Shown here: piece after piece, positions 1 to 5,989 of the stretch
How the letters are laid out: each line of letters opens with the position of its first letter
How positions within the stretch are numbered: position 1 is the first letter of the stretch
Origin: a candidate division WOR-3 bacterium
Lineage (GTDB): Bacteria > SDB-A
Assembly (NCBI GenBank): GCA_016926475.1
Contig: JAFGON010000006.1
Location: 1 to 11,016, forward strand
Direction of reading: 5' to 3'
Length of the DNA: 11,016 bases
Program-made: the position numbers and the translations under genes
Notes under the pieces: model-generated
Told to the model about the DNA's origin: nothing
The model's input: only the letters and a program-made list of their open reading frames with translations
The model's database searches: none

Positions 1-153
1 AAATGAGTTGACGTTGAACCTGACTACCGTCTTGTTGCCGTCCGTCTGGATTGCCTGGGCTGTCACGGCCGGACCCTGTCCCAATTGGACCGTGTGCGCT
101 GAAAGCCCCGCCAAAGCGGAAAACAGCATTAGAAAACTGAAAAACACTTTCAT
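1..153 (-). CDS. Exported protein, N-terminal fragment (runs off left edge)
   Basis: The first 51 codons of a minus-strand gene whose remainder lies beyond position 1. The ATG at 153 follows a strong Shine-Dalgarno AGGAGG (plus-strand 161-166) with a seven-base spacer. The peptide starts MKVFFSFLMLFSALAGLSA, a classic signal peptide (basic residue, hydrophobic core, small residues before a likely cleavage after about residue 19). The mature start contains HTVQLGQGPAV and ends DGNKTVVRFNVNSF. The last part resembles the opening beta strand of pro-domains in secreted C25 (gingipain-type) peptidases, but 32 mature residues are too few to assign a family, so that is only a guess. It starts 22 bases after the stop of the M14 carboxypeptidase and is probably co-transcribed with it. 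Export is well supported; function is unknown. Confidence 0.72.
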   Translation of the reverse strand, partial: MKVFFSFLMLFSALAGLSAHTVQLGQGPAVTAQAIQTDGNKTVVRFNVNSF

Positions 154-175
154 AAGGAGTCCTCCTGTTTAAAAA

Positions 176-2752
176 TCAATTTATTACATTCATCCGGAAA
201 GATTCTTCGGTTGATCCATCCGGGCTGGAAATTATTACTCGAATAAAATAGACTCCCGCTGGCAACCCTGAAGTCTGTAAAATATGTGAACCTTTCGATA
301 GGTTAATTTCATTTTCATCTGCTATCCTACCGGTGACGTCGAAATACTTGATGTTTAAACTGCAGTCATAGGGTAAATCGAGATGAAATTTGTCGTTGCT
401 CACCTGGTATATGTTATAACCGTTGACAGACAAGGGAGTCTCTTCGACTGACGCGGATACTCCAAACATCCATTTTTCAGAAAGCAATGAACGGTAATGA
501 CCATTATCGGCATAACTGCGCCAATAGTATGTCCCCACCGGAAGGCTCGGCGTGACTTGCCATGAAGTCTGTCCCCCTGATCCCTGAGACACACCAAATA
601 CTTCCCTTACTACATTGACGCATAAACTGTCGGAATACACCTTGAAAGAATATGTCAGCGAGAGACCGTTGGGATCAGTTGAGTTGGCAACTGTGAGTTC
701 AGTATTGCCCGTGACGATTCCACCGTTAGCCGGCGAAACCGGGGTTGGCGCGGATGGGACAGAATCTCCGAATGATGAGTTCATGACAACCAAATCGTCT
801 ATATACCACCCGTTGTTGGTGATGTACACATCCGAATACAGCCGGAACCTGATTTTCACATTGTGTTGTGAAGAATAGTCGGACAAACTCAATTCTTTGT
901 GTTCCCATGTATAATGACCTTCGCCGTTGACTGTGAGAATATTCGTCCATGTCGGGTTTTCTGTCGAAGAAATTTCGACATAACCGTAATCGTAACCATC
1001 TTCAAGGTCGTATAATGTCCAAAAGCTCAACGAAACCGGGAAATCGACTCCGTTCGCCATAGTCGCTGAAATATTCTGATTGTTACCGTACGCTCCCGTT
1101 CCGAGGCTGTGTGATGGACTGTGGGAATAATTTGTCCTCAATTGCCAGATACCTTGAAGTGTCCAGTTAGAAGAACCGGATTCAAAATCTTCAAAAAAAC
1201 CGTTGGGAGGAGTTCCAACCATGAAGTTGAAAGGGCTTTCACTCAAATAATCGCCTTGAGCGGTGATTACAGCGTTCATGTTAGCTATCCATCCTTGGGG
1301 AGTTTCTGGCGTGACGTATACCAGCAATTCGTCGCTTCCGTTGTTTTTTTTCTGAACGGGTAAAATTTCTCCATAGGAAGAGACCGGGTCAATCAACTCT
1401 ACGTAGGGATCATCCGAATATATACATGAAGAGACAGCAAAACCGGTGTCGAATGCCGCATAGTTGAACAACTCAAGAGAAATCGAAACGGTGTCTCCCG
1501 GTTGAACAGCTTCATTGTGTTCCTTTTCCGTACTTGTCCCCACGTTCAGGGTTTTCAAGTATAGTCCCGCAGTCCAACAAGTTATAAGGTTGGCGAGATG
1601 ATTTTCCGAAATCTGTCCGTCAATCATATCGTCTTGCCAAAAAGCAGTCCCTACTTCGGGTGAAACATGGAATATTTTAGGTTTTAAAGTGTCTCCATAG
1701 CCGAAATCAAATGATCCTCCGTTTACGTCGTAGAGAAGCTGTCCCGGTCTTCCGCACTGATAACCGTTTGAGGAAGCCATCATTCTCGTCAAGCTATCAA
1801 ATTTCCAATTGTCTTCGGTCGGCTGGTTTATATAACCCCAGGGATAAAGATAAAACTGGGAGTAAGAGTGGTAGTCAATGCAGGATCTTATCTCATGACC
1901 GAGATAAAAATTTATCATAGATTGCACTTCGGGTTCACTCGCCCCCGAGGGACCTCTGTAAGTCTCGGAAGAAGGATCGTTGCTCGAACCGTTATTGTCA
2001 TAACCCCACATGTAGGAATAGTTTCTGTTGGGATCTACTCCGTAATTACCGCCGCCGCTGTTTCTACGATTTTTTCTCCACATGCCCCCATACCCTGAAG
2101 TTACTTCATTGTAGATATACCCGTCAGGGTTAACTATCGGAACAATCCAGACCTGTCTATTGTCCACGATCCAAGTGGCTTCAACATCCGTGCCGTAGTT
2201 GTCTGAAAGCCAATGCAAAAAATAGATTGCGATTGAAGTCCCTATCGGCTCCCTCGCGTGGTGCAGAGCGCAAATCATCACTTCTGGCTCATCCTCCTGA
2301 ACGCTGACATTGTCAGAGACTTTAACCGCCCAAACCTGGTTGCCGTCCCATGTGTTGTCGCCTGTATTGTTTGGTAGAATGAATCTTTGAGATACAATCT
2401 GAGGATGAGCCCCGCTTACAGAATCCATTGAAGTCAAAGCCTCTGAATAGGTCAAATAGTCTCCAAAAATTCCTTCACCCGCCATATTGGATTTGTAGTA
2501 ATTTTCCAAATCTTCTATGATTATCTGCGGGTAAAAACCCATAGCCCCTAAAGAAGCAAAATCTCTGTCCCTTAATACTGCTTCGGCGTAAAGCCCTGGT
2601 TTTAAACCTACGATATCAATTCCCAGAGAAGCCAAAATTTCTGTGTCAGAAGGACCAGCGATGTCTATTTTTGCGAGATTGTATTTCTCGCCGGCAAAAA
2701 CCAGATTCTGGGCTAGTATTAAACTAACCGTAAAAATTAAAAATTTGTTCAT
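176..2752 (-). CDS. Secreted M14 zinc carboxypeptidase with C-terminal sorting-like domain
   Basis: An 858-residue exported metallopeptidase predicted to remove C-terminal residues from peptides outside the cell. Residues 1-20 form a signal peptide ending VFA. About 21-95 look like a pro-region. The M14 domain (about 100-400) carries the zinc ligands H165 and E168 (HARE), and H295 (DYHSY). It also has substrate-binding NPDGY (208-212), WRKNRR (225-230) and DPNRN (240-244), and the catalytic glutamate E366 in SPEVGTAFW. All expected catalytic motifs are present. An Ig-like stretch follows (about 400-515), then a jelly-roll/MAM-like domain (about 520-657, ending WYIDDLVV) and an FN3-like domain (about 668-765). 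The last about 85 residues resemble a type IX secretion sorting domain (KYFDVTGRI, then LPAGVYFIRV), but lack the usual N-terminal PNP motif. The ATG at 2752 has an AGAGGG ribosome site. It lies 21 bases after birA on the same strand. The peptidase call is firm; the secretion route is inferred. Confidence 0.93.
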   Translation of the reverse strand: MNKFLIFTVSLILAQNLVFAGEKYNLAKIDIAGPSDTEILASLGIDIVGLKPGLYAEAVLRDRDFASLGAMGFYPQIIIEDLENYYKSNMAGEGIFGDYLTYSEALTSMDSVSGAHPQIVSQRFILPNNTGDNTWDGNQVWAVKVSDNVSVQEDEPEVMICALHHAREPIGTSIAIYFLHWLSDNYGTDVEATWIVDNRQVWIVPIVNPDGYIYNEVTSGYGGMWRKNRRNSGGGNYGVDPNRNYSYMWGYDNNGSSNDPSSETYRGPSGASEPEVQSMINFYLGHEIRSCIDYHSYSQFYLYPWGYINQPTEDNWKFDSLTRMMASSNGYQCGRPGQLLYDVNGGSFDFGYGDTLKPKIFHVSPEVGTAFWQDDMIDGQISENHLANLITCWTAGLYLKTLNVGTSTEKEHNEAVQPGDTVSISLELFNYAAFDTGFAVSSCIYSDDPYVELIDPVSSYGEILPVQKKNNGSDELLVYVTPETPQGWIANMNAVITAQGDYLSESPFNFMVGTPPNGFFEDFESGSSNWTLQGIWQLRTNYSHSPSHSLGTGAYGNNQNISATMANGVDFPVSLSFWTLYDLEDGYDYGYVEISSTENPTWTNILTVNGEGHYTWEHKELSLSDYSSQHNVKIRFRLYSDVYITNNGWYIDDLVVMNSSFGDSVPSAPTPVSPANGGIVTGNTELTVANSTDPNGLSLTYSFKVYSDSLCVNVVREVFGVSQGSGGQTSWQVTPSLPVGTYYWRSYADNGHYRSLLSEKWMFGVSASVEETPLSVNGYNIYQVSNDKFHLDLPYDCSLNIKYFDVTGRIADENEINLSKGSHILQTSGLPAGVYFIRVIISSPDGSTEESFRMNVIN

Positions 2753-2773
2753 AAGCCCTCTTTAAATAAAGGT

Positions 2774-3367
2774 TTAAAAATCTGCCCGAGAATTGAGCTT
2801 GAAGAACAGCTTCAAAAAATCGCTTCTCGATTCTTTTTTACCGGTTTCGATGTAAAGTGAAGTGGCAAAATCTCTTATTTCTTGAGAAAAGTCTTCGGTA
2901 CTGTTGTTAATGTTGACCCCTATTCCAGCAATTAAGGTTTTGCAGATATCTCCATAGATTTTGTTTTCTATAAGTATTCCTGCTATTTTTTTCCCTCCGA
3001 CCAAGACATCATTGGGTTCTTTTATTGAGGTCCTTATGTTGGCTATAGTCTCTATAGTGTTGGCGACCATTTTACCCCAAGTTCTTGGAATTGTCATCAA
3101 GGAATTTGCTTTGATGTGAGGATGCAGTAAAAGGGAAAAGTATAGACCCACCTCGGGAGGGCTTTCCCAGGTATTACCCTTTTGTCCCTTGCCGTAAGTC
3201 TGTCTGTCAGCTATAACGAGATATTCGTTTTCTTCGTCTTCAATTCTGTCGGAGGCGTATGTATTTGTTGAATCAACCGATTCGAGATAAACAATCTTAA
3301 GAGCTCTATCATTCCAATAAAGATCTTCAAATTGGAATTTGTTTAAGAAGATTTCCAAATCTTTCAT
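2774..3367 (-). CDS. birA: Biotin--[carboxyl carrier protein] ligase, short form without HTH
   Basis: A 197-residue cytoplasmic enzyme that activates biotin with ATP and attaches it to the lysine of biotin carrier domains. Visible family motifs are STNTYA (33-38), the biotin/adenylate loop RQTYGKGQKGNTW (55-67), KEPND (116-120), GGKKIAGILIE (124-134, containing the conserved lysine) and GIGVNIN (148-154). The loop is GKGQKGN rather than the E. coli GRGRRGR, and the usual KWPND is KEPND. There is no N-terminal helix-turn-helix, so it should not act as a repressor. The protein stops at NSRADF, where longer BirA proteins continue into a small SH3-like C-terminal domain; that domain seems absent. 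A natural client, the biotin carrier near 10700, is in the same window. No Shine-Dalgarno is visible before the ATG at 3367, but a good promoter sits immediately upstream. First gene of a likely three-gene transcript. Confidence 0.92.
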   Translation of the reverse strand: MKDLEIFLNKFQFEDLYWNDRALKIVYLESVDSTNTYASDRIEDEENEYLVIADRQTYGKGQKGNTWESPPEVGLYFSLLLHPHIKANSLMTIPRTWGKMVANTIETIANIRTSIKEPNDVLVGGKKIAGILIENKIYGDICKTLIAGIGVNINNSTEDFSQEIRDFATSLYIETGKKESRSDFLKLFFKLNSRADF

Positions 3368-3377
3368 TTAGTCAATA

Positions 3378-3406
3378 AATATATTTTAATATGTATAAAA
3401 TGGCAA
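3378..3406 (-). promoter_or_regulatory. Candidate sigma70-type promoter for birA operon
   Basis: Read on the minus strand, TTGCCA (plus 3401-3406) and TATATT (plus 3378-3383) match the -35 and -10 consensus at five of six positions each, with a 17-base spacer. Transcription would begin near 3371, only a few bases before the birA ATG at 3367. That fits the lack of a Shine-Dalgarno there and implies a nearly leaderless message. The -35 box lies inside the first codons of the opposing truncated crtI reading frame. The region is AT-rich, so chance matches are possible. Confidence 0.38.
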
Positions 3407-4422
3407 AAATATTTTTGTGGCGGAGGCTATACCGGAATTATGACCAATTCATAAAAAGCTCAATCAAAAATTCTGACCTGAGAAAACTCCTTATGTGGCA
3501 CACGGTTTTTCTGGGAGGAACACCAAAAAATGTCCCCGCGCTTTATATACTGATGCTACACGTCGATATGAACCTTGGCACTTTTTATCCTGAGGGAGGC
3601 ATGTTCGAAGTTGCGAAAGCTTTCGAAAACTTATCCCTTCAATTAGGCGTAAAATTTGTCTATGGAAAACAAGTAAAAAAAATCTCTGTTGAAAATTTCA
3701 AGGTAAAAGGCGTGGAAATTGAAGGAGAACTCATAAATGCCGATATAGTTGTCTGTAATGCCGATTACCATCATGTCCAGACCGAACTGCTTGAAAAACC
3801 ATTCAGAGATTACGATGAATTTTATTGGGAAAAGAGGGTGATGTCCCCGGGTACTTTTCTCTGCTATCTTGGAATAGAAAAAAAACTAGATCAAATACTT
3901 CACCACAATTATTTTTTCACCGACGACTGGGACGGGCATTTCGACAGTATTTCAAAGAAAAGGTCATGGCCGGAAAAATATTCCTACTACGTTTCTTGCA
4001 GATCCAAATCCGATGCTCTCAACGCCCCTGAAAATTCGGAAAACATAATGCTTCTCGTCCCGCTTGCCCCAGGTCTTCAAGACAACGATGAAACCAGAGA
4101 AGATTTCAAGGAAAAACTGCTCCAAAAATTTGAATTAGACCTGGGAGAAAAGATCAGGGACAAAGTATCCGTGGTCAGGATTTCGACTCACAGAGACCAA
4201 ATAAAAAGGTATAACGCCTACAAGGGCAACTCCTTCGGCCTTGCGAACACACTTTTTCAGACGGGACCTTTGAGGCCGTCCAACAAAAGCAAAAAAATTC
4301 AAAATCTCTATTACACCGGAACTGGAACGATTCCCGGAATCGGCGTACCCCTGACTGTCATTTCAGGTCAAGTGACCGCAGAGAAGATCATTAAAGAAAA
4401 TGCAAAACAAAGAACTCCTTAA
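3391..4422 (+). CDS. crtI: CrtI-type phytoene desaturase lacking N-terminal FAD domain (probable truncated gene)
   Basis: A 343-residue reading frame equivalent to roughly the last two-thirds of CrtI, which desaturates phytoene stepwise to lycopene at the membrane. Complete CrtI proteins have about 490 residues. The match begins at WRRLYRNYDQF (10-20) and includes LGGTPKNVPALY (41-52), FYPEGGM (65-71), ADIVVCNADYHH (117-128), the YNAYKGN region (274-280) and the C-terminal cofactor-binding segment YYTGTGTIPGIGVP (307-320). The first about 150 residues, including the GxGxxG dinucleotide fold that holds FAD, are missing. An in-frame stop at 3376-3378 closes off any upstream extension. Neither ATG at 3391 nor ATG at 3400 has a Shine-Dalgarno. 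The rest has no internal stop and reads well, so any truncation is recent, or this is an assembly join. It overlaps crtB by 23 bases. As it stands it is unlikely to bind FAD or be active. The family call is firm; the gene's status is not. Confidence 0.85.
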   Translation: MYKMAKIFLWRRLYRNYDQFIKSSIKNSDLRKLLMWHTVFLGGTPKNVPALYILMLHVDMNLGTFYPEGGMFEVAKAFENLSLQLGVKFVYGKQVKKISVENFKVKGVEIEGELINADIVVCNADYHHVQTELLEKPFRDYDEFYWEKRVMSPGTFLCYLGIEKKLDQILHHNYFFTDDWDGHFDSISKKRSWPEKYSYYVSCRSKSDALNAPENSENIMLLVPLAPGLQDNDETREDFKEKLLQKFELDLGEKIRDKVSVVRISTHRDQIKRYNAYKGNSFGLANTLFQTGPLRPSNKSKKIQNLYYTGTGTIPGIGVPLTVISGQVTAEKIIKENAKQRTP

Positions 4423-5230
4423 AATTTTCAAGGGAGGCAGCAAGACCTTTTTCAATTCAAGCCTTTTTTTCCCGGAAACTGTTTTAAATGACGTAATAAG
4501 ACTTTACGCTTTTGTCAGAACCGTTGACGATTTCGTGGATTCCGTACCGGTTAAGAAAGAAGAATACTTCAATTTCAAAAAAAAATATTTAAACCATATC
4601 AAGGGTGATGAGACCGACAATGTCGTCATCAAATCTTTCGTGGAGTTGAAAAACCAGAAAAATTTCGATGAATCTTGGGTTGAAGCTTTTTTCAACTCCA
4701 TGGAAATGGATATCCAAGGCAGAATATACTATAAATTCGAAGACATCGAAGATTATGTTTACGGATCAGCAGAGGTAATCGGACTTTTCATGTGTAAAAT
4801 TTTCGCTCTTTCCCACACCTCATACGATTCAGCTAAAATTTTCGGTAAAGCCCTTCAATACATAAATTTCGTCAGAGATGTCGTTGAGGATATTGACCTA
4901 AAAAGGGTCTATTTCCCAGAAAATGAACTCGAAAGATTCGGAATACTTCGCCCTGATTTTTTAACAACAAAATTCGATTTAGAACAATTTTCAAAATTCA
5001 TGAGATTTCAGGTTAAAAGGTGCTTTTATCTTTTGGAAAATGGAGAACGAGGCTTGCCATTGATACCCAGAAGGTTGAGGCTTCCCGTTAAAACTGCTTC
5101 AGACATGTATAAATGGACTTTAAGCGTGATAGATAAACGCCCGGAAGTCGTTCTGGAAAAAAAAATCCGGCCTTCGAGACCTTTTTTGTTCTACAGAGTT
5201 TTCAGCAACATTTTCAACTCAAATTTCTGA
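4400..5230 (+). CDS. crtB: Phytoene synthase
   Basis: A 276-residue squalene/phytoene synthase family enzyme that condenses two geranylgeranyl diphosphates into phytoene, the first committed carotenoid step. Both magnesium-binding aspartate motifs are present: D43-x-x-x-D47 (TVDDFVDS) and D160-x-x-x-D164 (NFVRDVVEDIDLKRVYFP). The N-terminal SKTF (14-17) matches the substrate-binding HSKSF-like motif. Length is normal for bacterial CrtB. The ATG at 4400 lies inside the end of crtI (23-base overlap), and the stop TGA shares its A with the start of the lycopene cyclase, so translation is probably coupled. Squalene or diapophytoene synthase are the main alternatives. Its neighbours, a CrtI-type desaturase and a lycopene cyclase, favour C40 phytoene synthesis. 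No geranylgeranyl diphosphate synthase (crtE) is in the window. Confidence 0.93.
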   Translation: MQNKELLKIFKGGSKTFFNSSLFFPETVLNDVIRLYAFVRTVDDFVDSVPVKKEEYFNFKKKYLNHIKGDETDNVVIKSFVELKNQKNFDESWVEAFFNSMEMDIQGRIYYKFEDIEDYVYGSAEVIGLFMCKIFALSHTSYDSAKIFGKALQYINFVRDVVEDIDLKRVYFPENELERFGILRPDFLTTKFDLEQFSKFMRFQVKRCFYLLENGERGLPLIPRRLRLPVKTASDMYKWTLSVIDKRPEVVLEKKIRPSRPFLFYRVFSNIFNSNF

Positions 5231-5934
5231 TGTATACCTATTCCATTTTACTGGTTTTAACCCTGGCATTCCCTCTGATGTTCAGTTTTGATAGTCGAAT
5301 AAAATACTACAAGAAATTTCACGCTCTTTTCCCGTCAATATTCATAATGGCGGTATTCATGATAGTGTGGGATTACTTCTTCACAAAAGCGGGAATATGG
5401 TCTTTCAACCATAAATACATCACTGGATACCACGTATTCAACCTTCCTACAGAAGAAGTCCTTTTCTTTTTTGTGGTTCCTTTTTCTTGCCTTTTCATAT
5501 ACGAATCTGTTAAATACTTCGTGAAAACCGAAATACCTCGAAAGACATCTACATTAATTTGCATTTTTCCAGCGTTGATTTTTCTTGTCATGTCCTTTGT
5601 ATTCAAAGATCTCACCTACACAATGGTTTGTTCGGCTTTTTTGTCTTTTTTGCTGTTTGTCAACGCTTTGATAATCAAACCTCCGTATATTGTAAAGTTC
5701 TTTCTTGCCTACTTTGTTTCGCTTGTCCCGTTTTTTGTCTTCAACGGAATTCTCACAAGCGGATTGAAAAGTATTGACGAGAATCCGGTAGTGATATATT
5801 CAACATCAGAAATTACTAATTTCAGAATAATCAGCATACCCGTAGAGGATTCTTTTTATCTTTTGTTTATGCTTCTTCTCGCAACAAATTTCTACGAATT
5901 TCTTTTGACGTATAGACGTGTAGAAAAACATTAA
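5230..5934 (+). CDS. crtYcd: Lycopene cyclase, fused CrtYc-CrtYd type membrane protein
   Basis: A 234-residue very hydrophobic protein that would cyclise the ends of lycopene. It holds two repeats of the lycopene cyclase domain found as separate CrtYc and CrtYd subunits in actinobacteria and fused in haloarchaea and some bacteria. The first repeat has NLPTEEVLFFFVVPF (71-85) followed by FIYES. The second has SIPVEDSFYLLFMLLL (202-217) followed by FYEFL. The paired PTEE and PVED acidic motifs are the family signature and are thought to be catalytic. Six or seven membrane segments are evident (about 4-20, 33-50, 77-93, 107-124, 130-148, 155-173, 205-225). Only one product end (YRRVEKH) is charged. 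The start codon overlaps the crtB stop by one base. It is unrelated to the FAD-dependent CrtY/CrtL cyclases. Whether it makes beta-carotene or a monocyclic product cannot be told from sequence. Confidence 0.88.
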   Translation: MYTYSILLVLTLAFPLMFSFDSRIKYYKKFHALFPSIFIMAVFMIVWDYFFTKAGIWSFNHKYITGYHVFNLPTEEVLFFFVVPFSCLFIYESVKYFVKTEIPRKTSTLICIFPALIFLVMSFVFKDLTYTMVCSAFLSFLLFVNALIIKPPYIVKFFLAYFVSLVPFFVFNGILTSGLKSIDENPVVIYSTSEITNFRIISIPVEDSFYLLFMLLLATNFYEFLLTYRRVEKH

Positions 5935-5938
5935 GAAC

Positions 5939-5967
5939 TTGAATAGCTAAAACTCTTGCCTTAAAAT
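5939..5967 (+). promoter_or_regulatory. Candidate promoter before the methylmalonyl-CoA mutase genes
   Basis: In the 55-base gap after the lycopene cyclase, TTGAAT (5939-5944) and TAAAAT (5962-5967) are separated by 17 bases, matching the sigma70 consensus at four and five of six positions. Transcription would start near 5974, with GGAGGG (5981-5986) just before the ATG at 5990. The gap shows no inverted repeat with a T-run, so I see no terminator for the carotenoid genes and read-through is possible. The gap is too short for a cobalamin riboswitch. Confidence 0.35.
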
Positions 5968-5989
5968 ATCGAAAAGAAATGGAGGGACA

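Noticed and set aside
615-2098. Several plus-strand open frames opposite the M14 carboxypeptidase
   Set aside because: Low-complexity translations without motifs or ribosome sites, lying over well-supported M14 and C-terminal domains.
3391-3402. A normal start site for a complete crtI
   Set aside because: Neither ATG (3391 or 3400) has a Shine-Dalgarno, and the protein begins well inside the family alignment.
5935-5989. Cobalamin riboswitch upstream of the B12-dependent mutase
   Set aside because: The gap is 55 bases, far shorter than a cobalamin riboswitch, and shows no recognisable B12-box element.
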